Shown here: positions 1-9,712 of the stretch, in pieces | Layout: the number at the start of each line of letters is the position of its first letter | How positions within the stretch are numbered: the stretch's first letter is position 1 | Assembly (NCBI GenBank): GCA_020832085.1 | Contig: JAFIFJ010000020.1 | Location: forward strand, 1-64,000 | Direction: 5' to 3' | Origin: Gammaproteobacteria bacterium | GTDB lineage: Bacteria > Pseudomonadota > Gammaproteobacteria > Pseudomonadales > Azotimanducaceae | DNA: 64,000 nucleotides | Made by a program: the position numbers and the translations under genes | Notes under the pieces: generated by a model | Databases searched by the model: none | The model's input: the letters and a program-made list of their open reading frames with translations, nothing else | What the model was told of the DNA's origin: nothing

Positions 1-434
1 CCCTGACACCAGATCTCCTCGGCGCTGAAAATGGGTTTCAGGAAGCGCTTCTTCTGCTCCTCGCTGCCGTGGATCAGCAGCGTGGGGGCCACCATGCCGA
101 GCCCGATCCAGTTGAGGAAGTAGGGCACCTTGGAGCGCCGGACTTCGTCGCTGGCAATGGACTGGAAGTGCTCATAGCCGTGGCCACCGTAGACCTTGGG
201 CACATCGGTGGCGATGAGGCCGGCCTCATAGCACTTGGCCTGCCAGTCGCAGAGGTAGGCCCGATGGTCGTCGTAGGTGACCTCGTAGGAGGCCTGGGGC
301 AGCGGCGTCTCGGTGGGCGGTGGGCGGTTCTCTTCGAGCCATCGGCGGCAGTACTCGCGGAACTCGCGTGCTTCCGGGCCTGCTTCCGGGCGTCCTTCCG
401 GTGATGCTTGCTGTTCAGTCATCTTCGCGGCCAT
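1..434 (-). CDS. Acyl-CoA dehydrogenase, N-terminal part (cut by window edge)
   Basis: About 144 codons are visible before the gene runs off the left edge. The protein would oxidise an acyl-CoA thioester at the alpha-beta bond using FAD. The visible part matches the helical N-terminal domain of the family and ends in EEIWCQG, the stretch that leads into the flavin-binding middle domain (usually followed by FSEPEAGSD). Two in-frame ATG codons are possible, at 434 and at 422; neither has a strong ribosome site. The first 20 residues are a low-complexity Pro/Glu/Gly stretch. The gene lies downstream of the Rieske oxygenase on the same strand with a gap of about 100 bases, so the two may share a catabolic role. 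The substrate cannot be judged from this fragment. Confidence 0.85.
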   Translation of the reverse strand, partial: MAAKMTEQQASPEGRPEAGPEAREFREYCRRWLEENRPPPTETPLPQASYEVTYDDHRAYLCDWQAKCYEAGLIATDVPKVYGGHGYEHFQSIASDEVRRSKVPYFLNWIGLGMVAPTLLIHGSEEQKKRFLKPIFSAEEIWCQ

Positions 435-537
435 GACATGAGGGTGCGCCATGCTGGCACTGTTTTCTGCCAGAGACAATCACGCATGAAGGTGGACGGG
501 GCCCCTGCAGCAGCCTGCAGGGACCCCGCGTCGTGGT

Positions 538-2136
538 TCAGCCTGCTCGCCGTTGGGCGGGTTTCTTCGGCGCGGCTGCGGTCTTCGGAGCTTCGTCACT
601 TTCGAGCCACTTCGCGAGGGTCTCGTGGAAGTGGCGGATCTTCTGCTCCTGATAGCTGGCGTAGATGGTCTCACCCTTGGGGTGGGTGTGAAGACCCTTC
701 TGCACCATGCGGTGATTGACGTAGTCCTGATTGAATATCTTCAGCAGGCGGCTGCCGAACTCAGGCGCCAAGGTGTAGTCGTCGTCGATGTCGAGGAAGG
801 TGCACTTGGCCGGCGGCGGCGGCTCGACGCCTTCCGGGACCGGAATCATGTACATCACCTCGTGCAGCGACTGCTCCGGATTGTCGCCGTCCGGGCGGAA
901 GCGATAGAAGATCGGATTGAAGTCCGCCCAGGGGCTGATGTTCGGGAACACCGAATAGTAGATGGAGTCGTTGAGGTCGGCGTCGCTGATGGTGTCGACG
1001 TAGTCGCCGAAGGCCGGCCGCAGCTGCTCTCTGCGCTGCTTGGCGTTGGCCCTGCGATAGCCATGGGGCGAGGAGGTGTCGTAGAGCATGGGCGTGTCTT
1101 CCTCTCCGGGGCAGATCTTGCCCCCCACCCAGCTGCACATCTGGATATCGGCGGATTTCACCTCGCCCTCGACGTACTCGGCGGCAGAGGTGAAGCGGCC
1201 GGTCTTGCCGTTGGGCGTGGTCACCTCCACGAGGTCGTCCTCGATGCGGCGATAGACGTGACCGCTGAGCAGGTGCTTCACGCTCTGGAAGGCCTTGCCG
1301 TCCGGGTAGACGGACATGTCAGGGTTCTCGAGACCGGTATGGGGGCTCGGCGGGCCTGACGGGGACATGGCCCGGGACATGTTGCCGAAGACGTCGTACT
1401 TGGAGTTGACGTCGCCGAAGGAACCGAGCAGTTCAGGATGGGTCGCCACCACGTGGTAGGACTCCATGAACGCTTCCTGGGCCACCTTCCAATTGCAGGG
1501 CAGGCGCTTGATCAGGTGCGCGGCCTTGTAGCGACGCTTGAAGGGAATGCGGAAGTGGCGATCGATGTCGCCCAAGAAATCTTCCAGGGGCTCACAGTTC
1601 GGGTCGGGATTGATGAAGACGAAGCCGCCCCAGTGGCCGACGCGCACTTCCTGCAGGGAGTACTCCTCCTCGGTCACCGATGGGAAATCCCAGTGGCCGG
1701 GGATTTCCTTCAGGCTGCCGTCCAGATTCCAGGACCAGCCGTGGAAGGGGCAGCGGAAAACCTTCAGCTCCTTGCGGTGGTTGTCGCAGAGGGCGCGGCC
1801 CCGGTGCAGGCAGGCGTTGGGGAAGGCCTTCACTTCGTCCTCGGATACCCGGACGACGATATAGGACAGGCTGGCGATGTCGTAGACGTGGGTGTCGCCC
1901 ACGTTGGGAATGTCCGACTCGTGGCAGGCCATCTGCCAGACCCGCTTCCACAGCCGTTCCACTTCCAGGTCGTGGGCTTCCCTGGAGTAGTAGCTCTCAA
2001 CCGGCACCCGGGTGACGCCGGGCTCCATGGGTGAATCCTCCAGATAGACCGCGGGCGGCGGTACCGCATCGCCCTTCAGCAGGTCGTTGTAGGAGATCCC
2101 GTTGGATCGGTTGTGTCCTGTCTTGGTCTCGACCAT
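538..2136 (-). CDS. Rieske [2Fe-2S] aromatic-ring-hydroxylating oxygenase, alpha subunit type
   Basis: A 532-residue Rieske non-heme iron oxygenase. The Rieske cluster ligands are visible as C109-x-H111 and C129-x2-H132 (motifs CLHRGRA and CPFHGW). The mononuclear iron site shows H228 and H233 in ESYHVVATH, with a likely carboxylate ligand near the C-terminus (FNQDYVNH). Such enzymes insert oxygen into aromatic or alicyclic substrates and need a separate reductase and ferredoxin, which are not adjacent here. The start at 2136 is supported by a GAGGACC ribosome site just upstream. An operator-like dyad overlaps the predicted promoter. The protein is longer than typical dioxygenase alpha subunits (about 450) and ends in an Ala/Lys/Pro-rich tail. 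Substrate unknown. Confidence 0.9.
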   Translation of the reverse strand: MVETKTGHNRSNGISYNDLLKGDAVPPPAVYLEDSPMEPGVTRVPVESYYSREAHDLEVERLWKRVWQMACHESDIPNVGDTHVYDIASLSYIVVRVSEDEVKAFPNACLHRGRALCDNHRKELKVFRCPFHGWSWNLDGSLKEIPGHWDFPSVTEEEYSLQEVRVGHWGGFVFINPDPNCEPLEDFLGDIDRHFRIPFKRRYKAAHLIKRLPCNWKVAQEAFMESYHVVATHPELLGSFGDVNSKYDVFGNMSRAMSPSGPPSPHTGLENPDMSVYPDGKAFQSVKHLLSGHVYRRIEDDLVEVTTPNGKTGRFTSAAEYVEGEVKSADIQMCSWVGGKICPGEEDTPMLYDTSSPHGYRRANAKQRREQLRPAFGDYVDTISDADLNDSIYYSVFPNISPWADFNPIFYRFRPDGDNPEQSLHEVMYMIPVPEGVEPPPPAKCTFLDIDDDYTLAPEFGSRLLKIFNQDYVNHRMVQKGLHTHPKGETIYASYQEQKIRHFHETLAKWLESDEAPKTAAAPKKPAQRRAG

Positions 2137-2182
2137 GGTCCTCGCTCTCCATTCGGCACTGTTTCAGCACTTGTATGGCGGC

Positions 2183-2212
2183 AGTATAGGCATTTCGGTC
2201 TGTTTTCGTCAC
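2183..2212 (-). promoter_or_regulatory. Predicted sigma-70 type promoter of the Rieske oxygenase
   Basis: Read on the minus strand there is GTGACG (2212-2207), an 18-base spacer and TATACT (2188-2183), a five-out-of-six match to the -10 consensus. It lies about 50 bases upstream of the Rieske start codon. Inferred from sequence only. Confidence 0.5.
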
Positions 2213-2213
2213 G

Positions 2214-2231
2214 CCTGACTGTTTTGTCAGG
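2214..2231. promoter_or_regulatory. Inverted repeat overlapping the oxygenase promoter region (operator candidate)
   Basis: CCTGAC and GTCAGG form a perfect 6-base dyad around a 6-base centre. The same core, CTGTTTT(C)GTCA, occurs again at 2200-2211, giving a direct repeat across the -35 region. This size and spacing suit a TetR-like dimer. No regulator gene is adjacent. The dyad sits in the divergent gap between the oxygenase and leuS. Confidence 0.4.
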
Positions 2232-2342
2232 TGCCGGAGTCCTGCGGTGTGGATGGGGAGGCGCTGATCCTGGGCTGATCACCACTTCCCCATGCTATTC
2301 TTGCGCGCTTCCTCAACCCTACCCGGCGAGACGATTTTGCGG

Positions 2343-4826
2343 ATGGACGAACATTACGACCCTGAGCGGGTGGAGCGCGACGCGCAGGCGTTCTGGGAGC
2401 AGGGTTCCTGCTTTCAGGCACGGGATGATGGCGGGGACAAGTTCTATGCCCTGTCCATGTTCCCGTATCCCAGCGGCAAGCTGCACATGGGCCATGTCCG
2501 CAATTACACCTTAGGTGATGTCATCACCCGCTATCAGCGGCTGAAGGGCAAAAACGTCCTGCAGCCCATGGGTTGGGATGCCTTTGGTCTGCCGGCTGAG
2601 AATGCGGCGATCCAGAACAGGGTGCCGCCGGCCGAGTGGACCCGCGCCAACATCGCCACCATGCGCACGCAGTTCCAGCGCCTGGGCTTCGCCCTGGACT
2701 GGTCACGGGAGTTCGCCACCTGCGATCCGGAGTACTACCGCTGGGAACAGTGGCTGTTCACGCGCCTGTATCGCAAGGGCATGGTCGAGCGCCAGACCAC
2801 CATCGTCAATTGGGACCCGGTGGACCAGACCGTGCTCGCCAACGAGCAGGTGGAAGACGGCCGTGGCTGGCGCTCCGGCGCCCTGATCGAGCGCCGGGAG
2901 ATGCCCCAGTGGACGCTGAAGATCACCGCCTATGCCCAGGAACTGCTGGACGCCCTGGACACCATGGACGGCTGGCCGGAGCAGGTCCGCACCATGCAGC
3001 GCAACTGGATCGGCCGCTCCGAAGGGGTGCAGATCGAATTCGACGTTCGTGGACCTGATGGTCCGCTGCCGGAGCGCCTCAGCGTCTACACCACCCGGCC
3101 GGATACCTTCTTCGGCTGCACCTATGTGGCGGTGGCCGCGGAGCACCCGCTGAGCCGTGCGGCGGCGGAGCGCGACCCGAAGGTGGCGGCTTTCCGCGAG
3201 AAGTGCCGCAATCTGAAGACCGCCGAGGCCGACGTGGCCACCATGGAGAAGCTCGGCGTGGCCACCGATAGGGTGGCCATCCATCCGCTCACCGGGGCGG
3301 AACTGCCGGTATGGGTGGCGAACTTCGTGCTGCTGGAGTATGGCTCCGGCGCAGTCATGGCGGTGCCTGGCCATGATCAGCGCGATTGGGAGTTTGCCCG
3401 CAAGTACGATCTTCCCATCGTGCAGGTCATCGAGCCCCTCGACGCGAAAACCCCCTGCGATCTCGCGCAGGAAGCCTTCGTGGAGAAAGGCCGGCTGGTG
3501 AACTCCGGCGAATTCTCGGGCCAGGATTTTGCTGCGGCCTTCGATGCCATTGCCTCCGCGTTGGAAGCCAAGGGCTACGGTGAGCGCAAGGTGAACTTCC
3601 GCCTGCGGGACTGGGGCGTATCCCGGCAGCGCTACTGGGGCTGCCCCATTCCCATGATTCATTGCCCTGAATGCGGGCCGGTTCCGGTTCCCGACGAGGA
3701 ACTGCCGGTGGTGCTGCCCACTGACGTCACCTTCGAAGGGGTGGCCTCGCCGCTGAAGACCGAGGCCTTCGCCGATTGGCGTCGGGTCCCCTGTCCCAAC
3801 TGCGGTGGGGCGGCCGAGCGGGAAACCGATACCTTCGACACCTTCATGGAATCGAGCTGGTACTACGCCCGTTTCGCCTGTGCCGACAACGATCAGGCCA
3901 TGCTCGATGAACGGGCTAAAGCCTGGACGCCGGTGGATCACTACGTCGGCGGCATCGAACATGCTGTCCTGCACCTGCTCTACGCGCGCTTCTTCCACAA
4001 GCTGCTGCGGGACGAGGGTCTGGTGGACTCCGATGAGCCGGTGAAGCGGCTGCTGCTGCTGGGGATGGTCAACAAGGACGGCCGGAAGATGTCCAAGTCG
4101 GCTGGCAACATCGTCAGTCCCGACGCCCTGGTGGCTGCCCACGGTGCCGACGCGGTGCGCACGTTCATGATGTTCGCTTCACCGCCGGATCAGACCGTGG
4201 AATGGAGCGATTCCGGGGTCGAGGGCTCGGTGCGCTTCCTGCGCCGCTTGTGGAAACTGGTGGCTGATCACGTGACGGGCGGCAAGGCGCCGGCTGTCGA
4301 CAAGGCAGGTTTGAACGAAGGTCAGAGGGCGCTGCGACGGCGGACCTTCGAGACTTTGCTGCGGGCTGACGACGACTATGGCCGCCGGGTCAACTTCAAC
4401 ACCGTGGTCTCCGGCGTCATGGAGCTCGGCAACGACATCGCACGCTTCGATGACCATTCGAAGGAGGGACGGGCGGTGCGGCAGGAGGCTTTGGAGGTGG
4501 CGGTCCTCGTGCTGTCGCCCATCGCACCGCACATCTGCCATGAACTTTGGCTGGCGCTGGGTCATGAGCAACCGGTGATCAATGCCCGCTGGCCTGAGGT
4601 GGACCCGGACGCCCTGACCCGTGACACTGTGGAACTGGTGGTGCAGGTGAACGGCAAGGTGCGTGCGCGGTTGTCCCTCGCCGCGGGCCTCGATCAGGAT
4701 GCCGCTGTGGCGGCTGCCATGGCGGACGGCAACGTGGAGCGTTTCCTGGCCGAAAATCTGGCCGACAAGCAGCTGCGCAAGGCCATTCACGTCCCTGACA
4801 AGCTCATCAACCTGGTCGTTGGCTGA
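2343..4826 (+). CDS. leuS: Leucyl-tRNA synthetase
   Basis: Attaches leucine to tRNA-Leu in the cytoplasm. The 827-residue protein has the class I signatures HMGH (48-51) and KMSKS (582-586), a large inserted editing domain, the Zn-finger-like CPECG and CPNCGG segments, and a C-terminal anticodon-binding region. Length is close to the E. coli enzyme (860). The reading frame is open upstream to 2292, but the ATG at 2343 gives the conserved N-terminus MDEHYDPE, so I chose it; the ribosome site is weak. It is followed by lptE after 51 bases and holA, the usual gammaproteobacterial order, probably as one transcript. Confidence 0.97.
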   Translation: MDEHYDPERVERDAQAFWEQGSCFQARDDGGDKFYALSMFPYPSGKLHMGHVRNYTLGDVITRYQRLKGKNVLQPMGWDAFGLPAENAAIQNRVPPAEWTRANIATMRTQFQRLGFALDWSREFATCDPEYYRWEQWLFTRLYRKGMVERQTTIVNWDPVDQTVLANEQVEDGRGWRSGALIERREMPQWTLKITAYAQELLDALDTMDGWPEQVRTMQRNWIGRSEGVQIEFDVRGPDGPLPERLSVYTTRPDTFFGCTYVAVAAEHPLSRAAAERDPKVAAFREKCRNLKTAEADVATMEKLGVATDRVAIHPLTGAELPVWVANFVLLEYGSGAVMAVPGHDQRDWEFARKYDLPIVQVIEPLDAKTPCDLAQEAFVEKGRLVNSGEFSGQDFAAAFDAIASALEAKGYGERKVNFRLRDWGVSRQRYWGCPIPMIHCPECGPVPVPDEELPVVLPTDVTFEGVASPLKTEAFADWRRVPCPNCGGAAERETDTFDTFMESSWYYARFACADNDQAMLDERAKAWTPVDHYVGGIEHAVLHLLYARFFHKLLRDEGLVDSDEPVKRLLLLGMVNKDGRKMSKSAGNIVSPDALVAAHGADAVRTFMMFASPPDQTVEWSDSGVEGSVRFLRRLWKLVADHVTGGKAPAVDKAGLNEGQRALRRRTFETLLRADDDYGRRVNFNTVVSGVMELGNDIARFDDHSKEGRAVRQEALEVAVLVLSPIAPHICHELWLALGHEQPVINARWPEVDPDALTRDTVELVVQVNGKVRARLSLAAGLDQDAAVAAAMADGNVERFLAENLADKQLRKAIHVPDKLINLVVG

Positions 4827-4877
4827 GTTCCCCGTGAATCAGCCCATGCGTAATCCCGTGAATTTTGAGGAAGCCCC

Positions 4878-5372
4878 ATGATCCAGCGACTCCTCCTCGC
4901 AAGCCTCCTGCTGACGCTGGTCGCAGGCTGTGGCTACCGCCTGGCAGGCTCCATCGACAGCGCCAGTCTGGCCGGTACCCGGGTGGTGGACGCCAGCCGC
5001 GCCGGCGGCGGTGAACTGGCCTGGAGTCTGGAACAGGATCTCAAGCTGCGTGGGGTCCCGGCTGCCGGCGAGGGTGAAGGCCGGCGCGTCCTGCGCGTGC
5101 TCGGTGAGACCTTCGAGCGTCGCCCCCTCACCCTGACGTCGGAGGCCCGGACGGCCGAGTACGAAATGGTGGGTCGCGCAGAGTTCGAGCTGCTCGGAGG
5201 CGACGGGCGGGTACTGATTCCGGCCCGCAGCATCATGGCCGATGGCGTCTACCTGCGTGACCCGGGCCGGCTGCTCGGATCGAGTCAGGAGGAAGCGCGC
5301 CTGCGTCAGGAGATTCGCGATGAACTGGTGCGGCGCATCCTGATCGCCGTGTCCGCCGTGGATCCGAGCTGA
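4878..5372 (+). CDS. lptE: LPS-assembly lipoprotein LptE
   Basis: Outer-membrane lipoprotein that plugs the LptD barrel and helps insert lipopolysaccharide. The 164-residue protein starts with a lipoprotein signal peptide ending in the lipobox LVAGC (Cys at about residue 18) followed by GYRLAG, the typical LptE start. The rest is a short alpha/beta domain of the expected size. The start has a GAGGAAG ribosome site. It lies between leuS and holA, which is the diagnostic context, since LptE sequences are poorly conserved. lptD is not in this window. Confidence 0.9.
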   Translation: MIQRLLLASLLLTLVAGCGYRLAGSIDSASLAGTRVVDASRAGGGELAWSLEQDLKLRGVPAAGEGEGRRVLRVLGETFERRPLTLTSEARTAEYEMVGRAEFELLGGDGRVLIPARSIMADGVYLRDPGRLLGSSQEEARLRQEIRDELVRRILIAVSAVDPS

Positions 5373-5374
5373 GG

Positions 5375-6421
5375 GTGAAGCTGCGCCGGCCCGAGGATCT
5401 CGAGGCCCGCCTGGACGATCGCCTCGATCCGGTCTATCTCATCAGCGGCGACGAACCGCTGCTGGTGCAGGAAGCGGCCGATGCCGTGCGTGCCGCCGGC
5501 CGCAAGGCTGGCGTGGACGAACGCGAAGTCTTCCATGTGGAGGCCGGCTTCGACTGGAACGAGCTGCTGCAGTCCGCCAACAGTCTGTCGCTGTTCGCAT
5601 CGCGCCGACTGGTGGAGATGCGCTGCAACGGTGGCCCGGGTGCTGCCGGTGGCAAGGTGCTCGAAGCTTATGCGGAGCATCTGCCCGACGACGACATCCT
5701 CCTCATCCTCATGCCGCGCCTCGACCGGCGCAGCGAAAACACCAAGTGGTACAAGGCCCTGGATGCCGTTGGCGTTCACCTGCCGGTCTGGCCGCTGGAT
5801 CTGGCCGCGTTTCCGCGCTGGCTGGGTGGGCGCCTGCGGCGTGCCGGCGTCAGTCTGGAACCCGGTGCGCTGGACATCCTGGTCGCGCGCGTGGAAGGCA
5901 ATCCGCTGGCGGCGTCCCAGGCCGTGACCCGGCTTGCTCTGGCCGAACAGCCGGGTGCCTGGTCCGCAGATGAACTGCTGGCCTTCCTGGACGATGATTC
6001 TCGCTACAACCCCTTCGAGCTGGCGGATGCGGTGCTGATGGGCGATGCCGAGCATGCCCACCGCATGCTCGGGACCCTGCGCCAGGAAGGGGTGGATGCC
6101 CTGGCCATCGTCGCCGCGCTGGCCTGGAGCCTGCGTCAGGTCCGGACCCTGCTGCTGGCCCGCGACCGGGGCGAGAGTCTGGGCTCGGCCATGGGGCAGA
6201 TGCGGCTGATTCCGAAACGGCAGGAGTTGCTCAAGCGCGCCCTGCCGCGACTGTCCCTGCCCCTCATCGAGGGTTCGCTGCGCGATCTGGCGGTGGTGGA
6301 TCAGGCCGTCAAGGGCATGGTCGGCATCGAACCCTGGGACGAACTCGACCGCCTCTGCCTGCGTCTGGCCGGTGTCCGCACCACGCCCTTGGGCCTGCGT
6401 GCACGTGCCTGGGTGGAGTGA
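5375..6421 (+). CDS. holA: DNA polymerase III, delta subunit
   Basis: Delta subunit of the clamp loader, which opens the beta clamp. The protein is 348 residues, the normal length, with the typical N-terminal YLISGDEPLLVQEA. It has the AAA+-like fold but no working Walker A, as expected for delta. It starts with GTG only two bases after the lptE stop, so translation is probably coupled. The neighbour that often follows in other gammaproteobacteria (nadD) is not here; the operon ends and a minus-strand gene follows. Confidence 0.95.
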   Translation: MKLRRPEDLEARLDDRLDPVYLISGDEPLLVQEAADAVRAAGRKAGVDEREVFHVEAGFDWNELLQSANSLSLFASRRLVEMRCNGGPGAAGGKVLEAYAEHLPDDDILLILMPRLDRRSENTKWYKALDAVGVHLPVWPLDLAAFPRWLGGRLRRAGVSLEPGALDILVARVEGNPLAASQAVTRLALAEQPGAWSADELLAFLDDDSRYNPFELADAVLMGDAEHAHRMLGTLRQEGVDALAIVAALAWSLRQVRTLLLARDRGESLGSAMGQMRLIPKRQELLKRALPRLSLPLIEGSLRDLAVVDQAVKGMVGIEPWDELDRLCLRLAGVRTTPLGLRARAWVE

Positions 6422-6443
6422 GGGTGCAGCGAGGGTCCGGTAG

Positions 6444-6482
6444 ATCGGCCCCCTTCGCTTCGCTACGGGAGCCTTCCCACAA
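6444..6482. repeat. Short extragenic repeat, 39-base type (copy 1)
   Basis: Nearly identical to 44743-44781 (same length, about four differences) and related to the reverse complement of 50250-50287. It reads from ATCGGCCCC to CCTTCCCACAA. It lies between the converging holA and MFS genes. The family resembles REP-type elements in size and position; no transposase is nearby. Confidence 0.7.
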
Positions 6483-6488
6483 GTAGCG

Positions 6489-7712
6489 TCAGATGGTTCG
6501 CGGCGGCAGCCTGACCCTCCAGGTGAAGATGGCCAGCGGGATGTACAGCAGGGTGGTCACGATGTAGGGCAGGTGGGGGTCCACCTGATACAGCGCGGTG
6601 CCGAGCAGGGGGCCGATGGTGAAGCCCAGGGGCGGACAGGCGCCGGTGACGCCCGCCACCGCTCCCTGTTCGTCCTGAGAGACGGCCAGCGAGGCTCCGG
6701 CCATGAACCCAGGAGCGGCCATGCCCATGCCGAGCCCCATCAGGCCCATGCCCACGAACAGGGGCAGCCGGCTCTCGGCCAGGGTCAGCAGGATGAAGGC
6801 GGTAATCAGGATGGGCACGGCGATCCGCAGCAAGGTGAGCGGAGCCAGTTCCATGCGCTGGACGATCAGGCCCTGGGCCAGCAGCGACATGCTGGCGGCG
6901 GTCATCATGGCGAAGCCGAAAAAGCGCGCCGTCTCGCGGCCGGTGAGACCGAGCAGGTCCTGAAAGCGGAAGGCCAGGGTCTGCTGGGCGATGGCGAAGC
7001 CGGCGAACATCAGCACGCCCACGATCACGAAGGGCAGGATCCGGCGATCGAGAAACCGCAGGCGCTCCCGGCGCAGGGTCTGCGTCTGCCGAGGCAGATC
7101 CGGCAGCCAGCGCCAGACCAGCATCGCAGCGATCAAGGTCATCAGCGCGGCGAAGTAGATGGGCAGCAGCAGGGACACCGCTGCCAGCAGCCCGCCCACC
7201 GCGGGTCCGATGATGGCGCCGAGATTGTTGGCCGCCCCCATGCCGCCCATGCCCCGGGTGCGATTGCTGGCGCTGGTGATGTCGGCCACATAGGCGCTGG
7301 CCGCCGGCGGGGTGGCGGACATCACCATGGCCTGGGCCATACGCGTGAGCGTCAGCACGATGAAGGCGGCAGTGGGCGCGAGCAGGCCGAGCATGGCGGC
7401 GTAGAAGCCGGAGGCGAACAGCACGGTGCCGACGGTGTAGCCGATCAGGCCGATGAGGATCACGACCTTGCGGCCACGGCGGTCGCTCAGGCGGCCCCAA
7501 ATGGGGCTGGCGAGAAAGAAGGCGATGGAGGAGGCGGAGACGATGGCACCGACCTGGATTTCGGCCAGACCGATCTCCCGACCCAGCGGCGGCAGTACGG
7601 CAAACACCACGGTCTGGCCCATGCCCAGGGCGATCATGCATGCAAACAGCACCATGAAGGCGCGACGGGTGGGGTCGGGCTGCTTGGCGGAAACGGGTTC
7701 GAGCGTCATCAC
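6489..7712 (-). CDS. Major facilitator superfamily (MFS) transporter, drug-efflux-like
   Basis: A 407-residue inner-membrane carrier with about 12 hydrophobic helices. The loop between helices 2 and 3 carries the MFS signature GRLSDRRGRKV (G-x3-D-R/K-x-G-R-R/K), and helix 5 has the proline/glycine-rich NNLGAIIGPAVGG of proton-driven multidrug antiporters. This suggests export of a small hydrophobic compound; the substrate is unknown. The start could be GTG at 7712 or the adjacent ATG at 7709. It lies 64 bases downstream of a histidine phosphatase gene on the same strand. Confidence 0.88.
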   Translation of the reverse strand: MMTLEPVSAKQPDPTRRAFMVLFACMIALGMGQTVVFAVLPPLGREIGLAEIQVGAIVSASSIAFFLASPIWGRLSDRRGRKVVILIGLIGYTVGTVLFASGFYAAMLGLLAPTAAFIVLTLTRMAQAMVMSATPPAASAYVADITSASNRTRGMGGMGAANNLGAIIGPAVGGLLAAVSLLLPIYFAALMTLIAAMLVWRWLPDLPRQTQTLRRERLRFLDRRILPFVIVGVLMFAGFAIAQQTLAFRFQDLLGLTGRETARFFGFAMMTAASMSLLAQGLIVQRMELAPLTLLRIAVPILITAFILLTLAESRLPLFVGMGLMGLGMGMAAPGFMAGASLAVSQDEQGAVAGVTGACPPLGFTIGPLLGTALYQVDPHLPYIVTTLLYIPLAIFTWRVRLPPRTI

Positions 7713-7776
7713 GCCTTGCGCCTCGGTAACTTTTGTCGGCTGCCGAAATGCTGCTGCGGCAGCCCGAACAGGGGTG

Positions 7777-8325
7777 TCAGCGGACCTCGGTCTCTGCTTC
7801 GGTTCCGAGTTCTTCGATCGCGAGCTTCCCGGCCTCGGTGACGAGGCGGGTGATGGAAGCGTTGTCCGGACGGAAACAGACCAGACGGTCGTCGCCCTGG
7901 GCGTGGCCCACGGCAGCGTTGATGGCGATGAAGTGGCTGAAGATCACGGTGTCCTCGGTCAGAGACGTCAGACAGTGAATCACTTCGTCGCGCCAGCGCT
8001 GGTAGTTGGGTGCGAGCTCCGACCAGCTGCCGGCCATGGCCTTGCGCAGCCAGGCGGTGCGTGCCGCAAGATCGTCGCTGGGTGAGGGAATCTCCGCCAT
8101 GCGGGGTTCGATCACCGGCTCCTGGCCCCACAGCGCTGCCAGGAAGGCTGCGGTCTCCCGGGCCCGCGCCAGGGGGCTCGACAGAATGGCCAGAGGACCG
8201 ATGGGGGCGAGCAGATCCGCGGCGAGGCGGGACTGGGTTTCGCCGAGGGGATCGAGGCCGGGGTCGGGATGACCGTCCCAACCGGCAGAGGCCTTGCCGT
8301 GACGTACGAGGTAGATGCGGGGCAT
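7777..8325 (-). CDS. Histidine phosphatase family protein
   Basis: A 182-residue protein of the phosphoglycerate-mutase-like superfamily, which forms a phosphohistidine during catalysis. The catalytic LVRHGKAS is at residues 6-13, an arginine-rich SSPLARARETA follows, and the second active-site histidine is in FSHFIAIN. The size suits small SixA/CobC-like phosphatases. Lying between an MFS gene and the divergent cobS, it might be a CobC-type phosphatase, but the sequence does not settle this. The true substrate is unknown. Confidence 0.85.
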   Translation of the reverse strand: MPRIYLVRHGKASAGWDGHPDPGLDPLGETQSRLAADLLAPIGPLAILSSPLARARETAAFLAALWGQEPVIEPRMAEIPSPSDDLAARTAWLRKAMAGSWSELAPNYQRWRDEVIHCLTSLTEDTVIFSHFIAINAAVGHAQGDDRLVCFRPDNASITRLVTEAGKLAIEELGTEAETEVR

Positions 8326-8703
8326 GGGCGGACTCGGAGCGAAAAGATGCGGATGATAGCAGGGTGATCCCGGATCTGTCGGGGTCGGCCTGCCGGGATC
8401 GGTCTACCGGGGACGGCGCGCTCGGCTTGAGTTTCCGGGGCGACTCCGGCTGAATAGCGCCTTGTCGCGGTGCACCGGCGTCCCGGCCTTGCAGCCAATC
8501 GAGTGGGCAGTCGATCGGGACCGCTGTCCTGGGCGCTGGCGATCCATTCCGGGTTGGCCGTCCATCATCTTGGATTCTGCCGGGTCTGGGCTGGCCGCGT
8601 GCTGGCGCGGATGTGCAGTCGTGCATCCGACAGCATCTCAATAGGGCGCCCGCCTGCCGGCCGGCGTCCGTCTGCTAAGGGCAGTCCGTCCGATGAGGAC
8701 CGT
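8326..8703. other. 378-base divergent intergenic gap upstream of cobS
   Basis: No gene is supported here. It holds GC-rich imperfect repeats of a CGGGATCGGTC-like word near 8370-8410 and a short GCCGGCCGGC palindrome near 8656. I looked for the conserved box of a cobalamin riboswitch and did not see it. The last bases hold a GATGAGGA ribosome site for cobS. Confidence 0.5.
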
Positions 8704-9708
8704 ATGACGATTCATGAAACAGCGCTTTCCGCCGACAGCCTTCCGGATACCACGGTGGCTGTCCGCGACCTATTCGGTATCGATCTCGATCTCATGGTGC
8801 CGGCGTTCAGCCAGCGCAGCGAGTACGTGCCGGATCTCGATCCCGCCTATCAGTTCGACCGTGGCACCACCATGGCGATCCTGGCGGGTTTTGCCCACAA
8901 CCGGCGGGTGATGATTCAGGGCTACCACGGCACCGGCAAGTCCACCCACATCGAGCAGGTGGCGGCGCGGCTGAACTGGCCCTGCATCCGCATCAACTTA
9001 GACAGCCACATCAGCCGCATCGACCTGATCGGCAAGGACGCCATCGTCCTGGAAGACGGCAAACAGGTCACTGAGTTCCGGGAAGGCATGCTGCCCTGGG
9101 CGCTGCAGCATCCTGTGGCGCTGGTGTTCGATGAGTACGATGCCGGCCGCCCGGACGTGATGTTCGTGATTCAGCGCATTCTCGAAGTGGAAGGCAAGCT
9201 GACGCTGCTGGATCAGAATCGGGTCATTCGTCCGCATCCGGCTTTCCGCCTGTTCGCCACGGCCAACACCATTGGCCTCGGTGACACCACCGGGCTCTAT
9301 CACGGCACCCAGCAGATCAACCAGGGCCAGATGGACCGCTGGAACATCGTCACCACGCTGAACTACCTGCCCCAGCAGGCGGAGGTGGACATCGTCTGCG
9401 CCCGGGTACCGGAGTGGCAGACGGAGGAGGGCCGGCGTCTGGTGAAGGGCATGGTTGCGGTGGCGGATCTCACCCGCAAAGGCTTCATCAGCGGCGAGCT
9501 GTCCGTCGTCATGTCGCCGCGGACCGTGATTTCCTGGGCCCAGAACGCATCCATCTTCGGCAATGATCTGGCCTTCGCTTTCCGGGTGTCGTTCCTGAAC
9601 AAGTGTGACGAGACCGAGCGTCCCATCGTCGCTGAGTACTACCAGCGCTGCATGGGAGAAGATCTCGGTGACGCCACCCGCGGCATCACCATGCAGTCCA
9701 CGGGGTGA
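8704..9708 (+). CDS. cobS: CobS-type AAA+ ATPase (cobaltochelatase subunit family)
   Basis: A 334-residue AAA+ ATPase matching CobS in length and motifs: Walker A GYHGTGKS (73-80), Walker [10 protein letters not shown] (about 140-148) and sensor 1 FATANTIG. CobS forms a hexameric ring with CobT that drives cobalt insertion by CobN in aerobic B12 synthesis. The frame is open upstream to 8470, but the ATG at 8704 gives the typical N-terminus and has a ribosome site. cobT starts 4 bases after the stop. No cobN and no other B12 gene is in the window, so the partner here could be another substrate protein. Confidence 0.9.
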   Translation: MTIHETALSADSLPDTTVAVRDLFGIDLDLMVPAFSQRSEYVPDLDPAYQFDRGTTMAILAGFAHNRRVMIQGYHGTGKSTHIEQVAARLNWPCIRINLDSHISRIDLIGKDAIVLEDGKQVTEFREGMLPWALQHPVALVFDEYDAGRPDVMFVIQRILEVEGKLTLLDQNRVIRPHPAFRLFATANTIGLGDTTGLYHGTQQINQGQMDRWNIVTTLNYLPQQAEVDIVCARVPEWQTEEGRRLVKGMVAVADLTRKGFISGELSVVMSPRTVISWAQNASIFGNDLAFAFRVSFLNKCDETERPIVAEYYQRCMGEDLGDATRGITMQSTG

Positions 9709-9712
9709 TGGC

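Noticed and set aside
2703-4142. 479-codon open frame antisense to leuS
   Set aside because: It lies entirely inside the certain leuS gene on the opposite strand; long shadow frames are common in GC-rich DNA and the translation has no recognisable domain.
8326-8703. Cobalamin riboswitch before cobS
   Set aside because: I looked for the conserved box and did not see it; no B12 transport gene is next to it.
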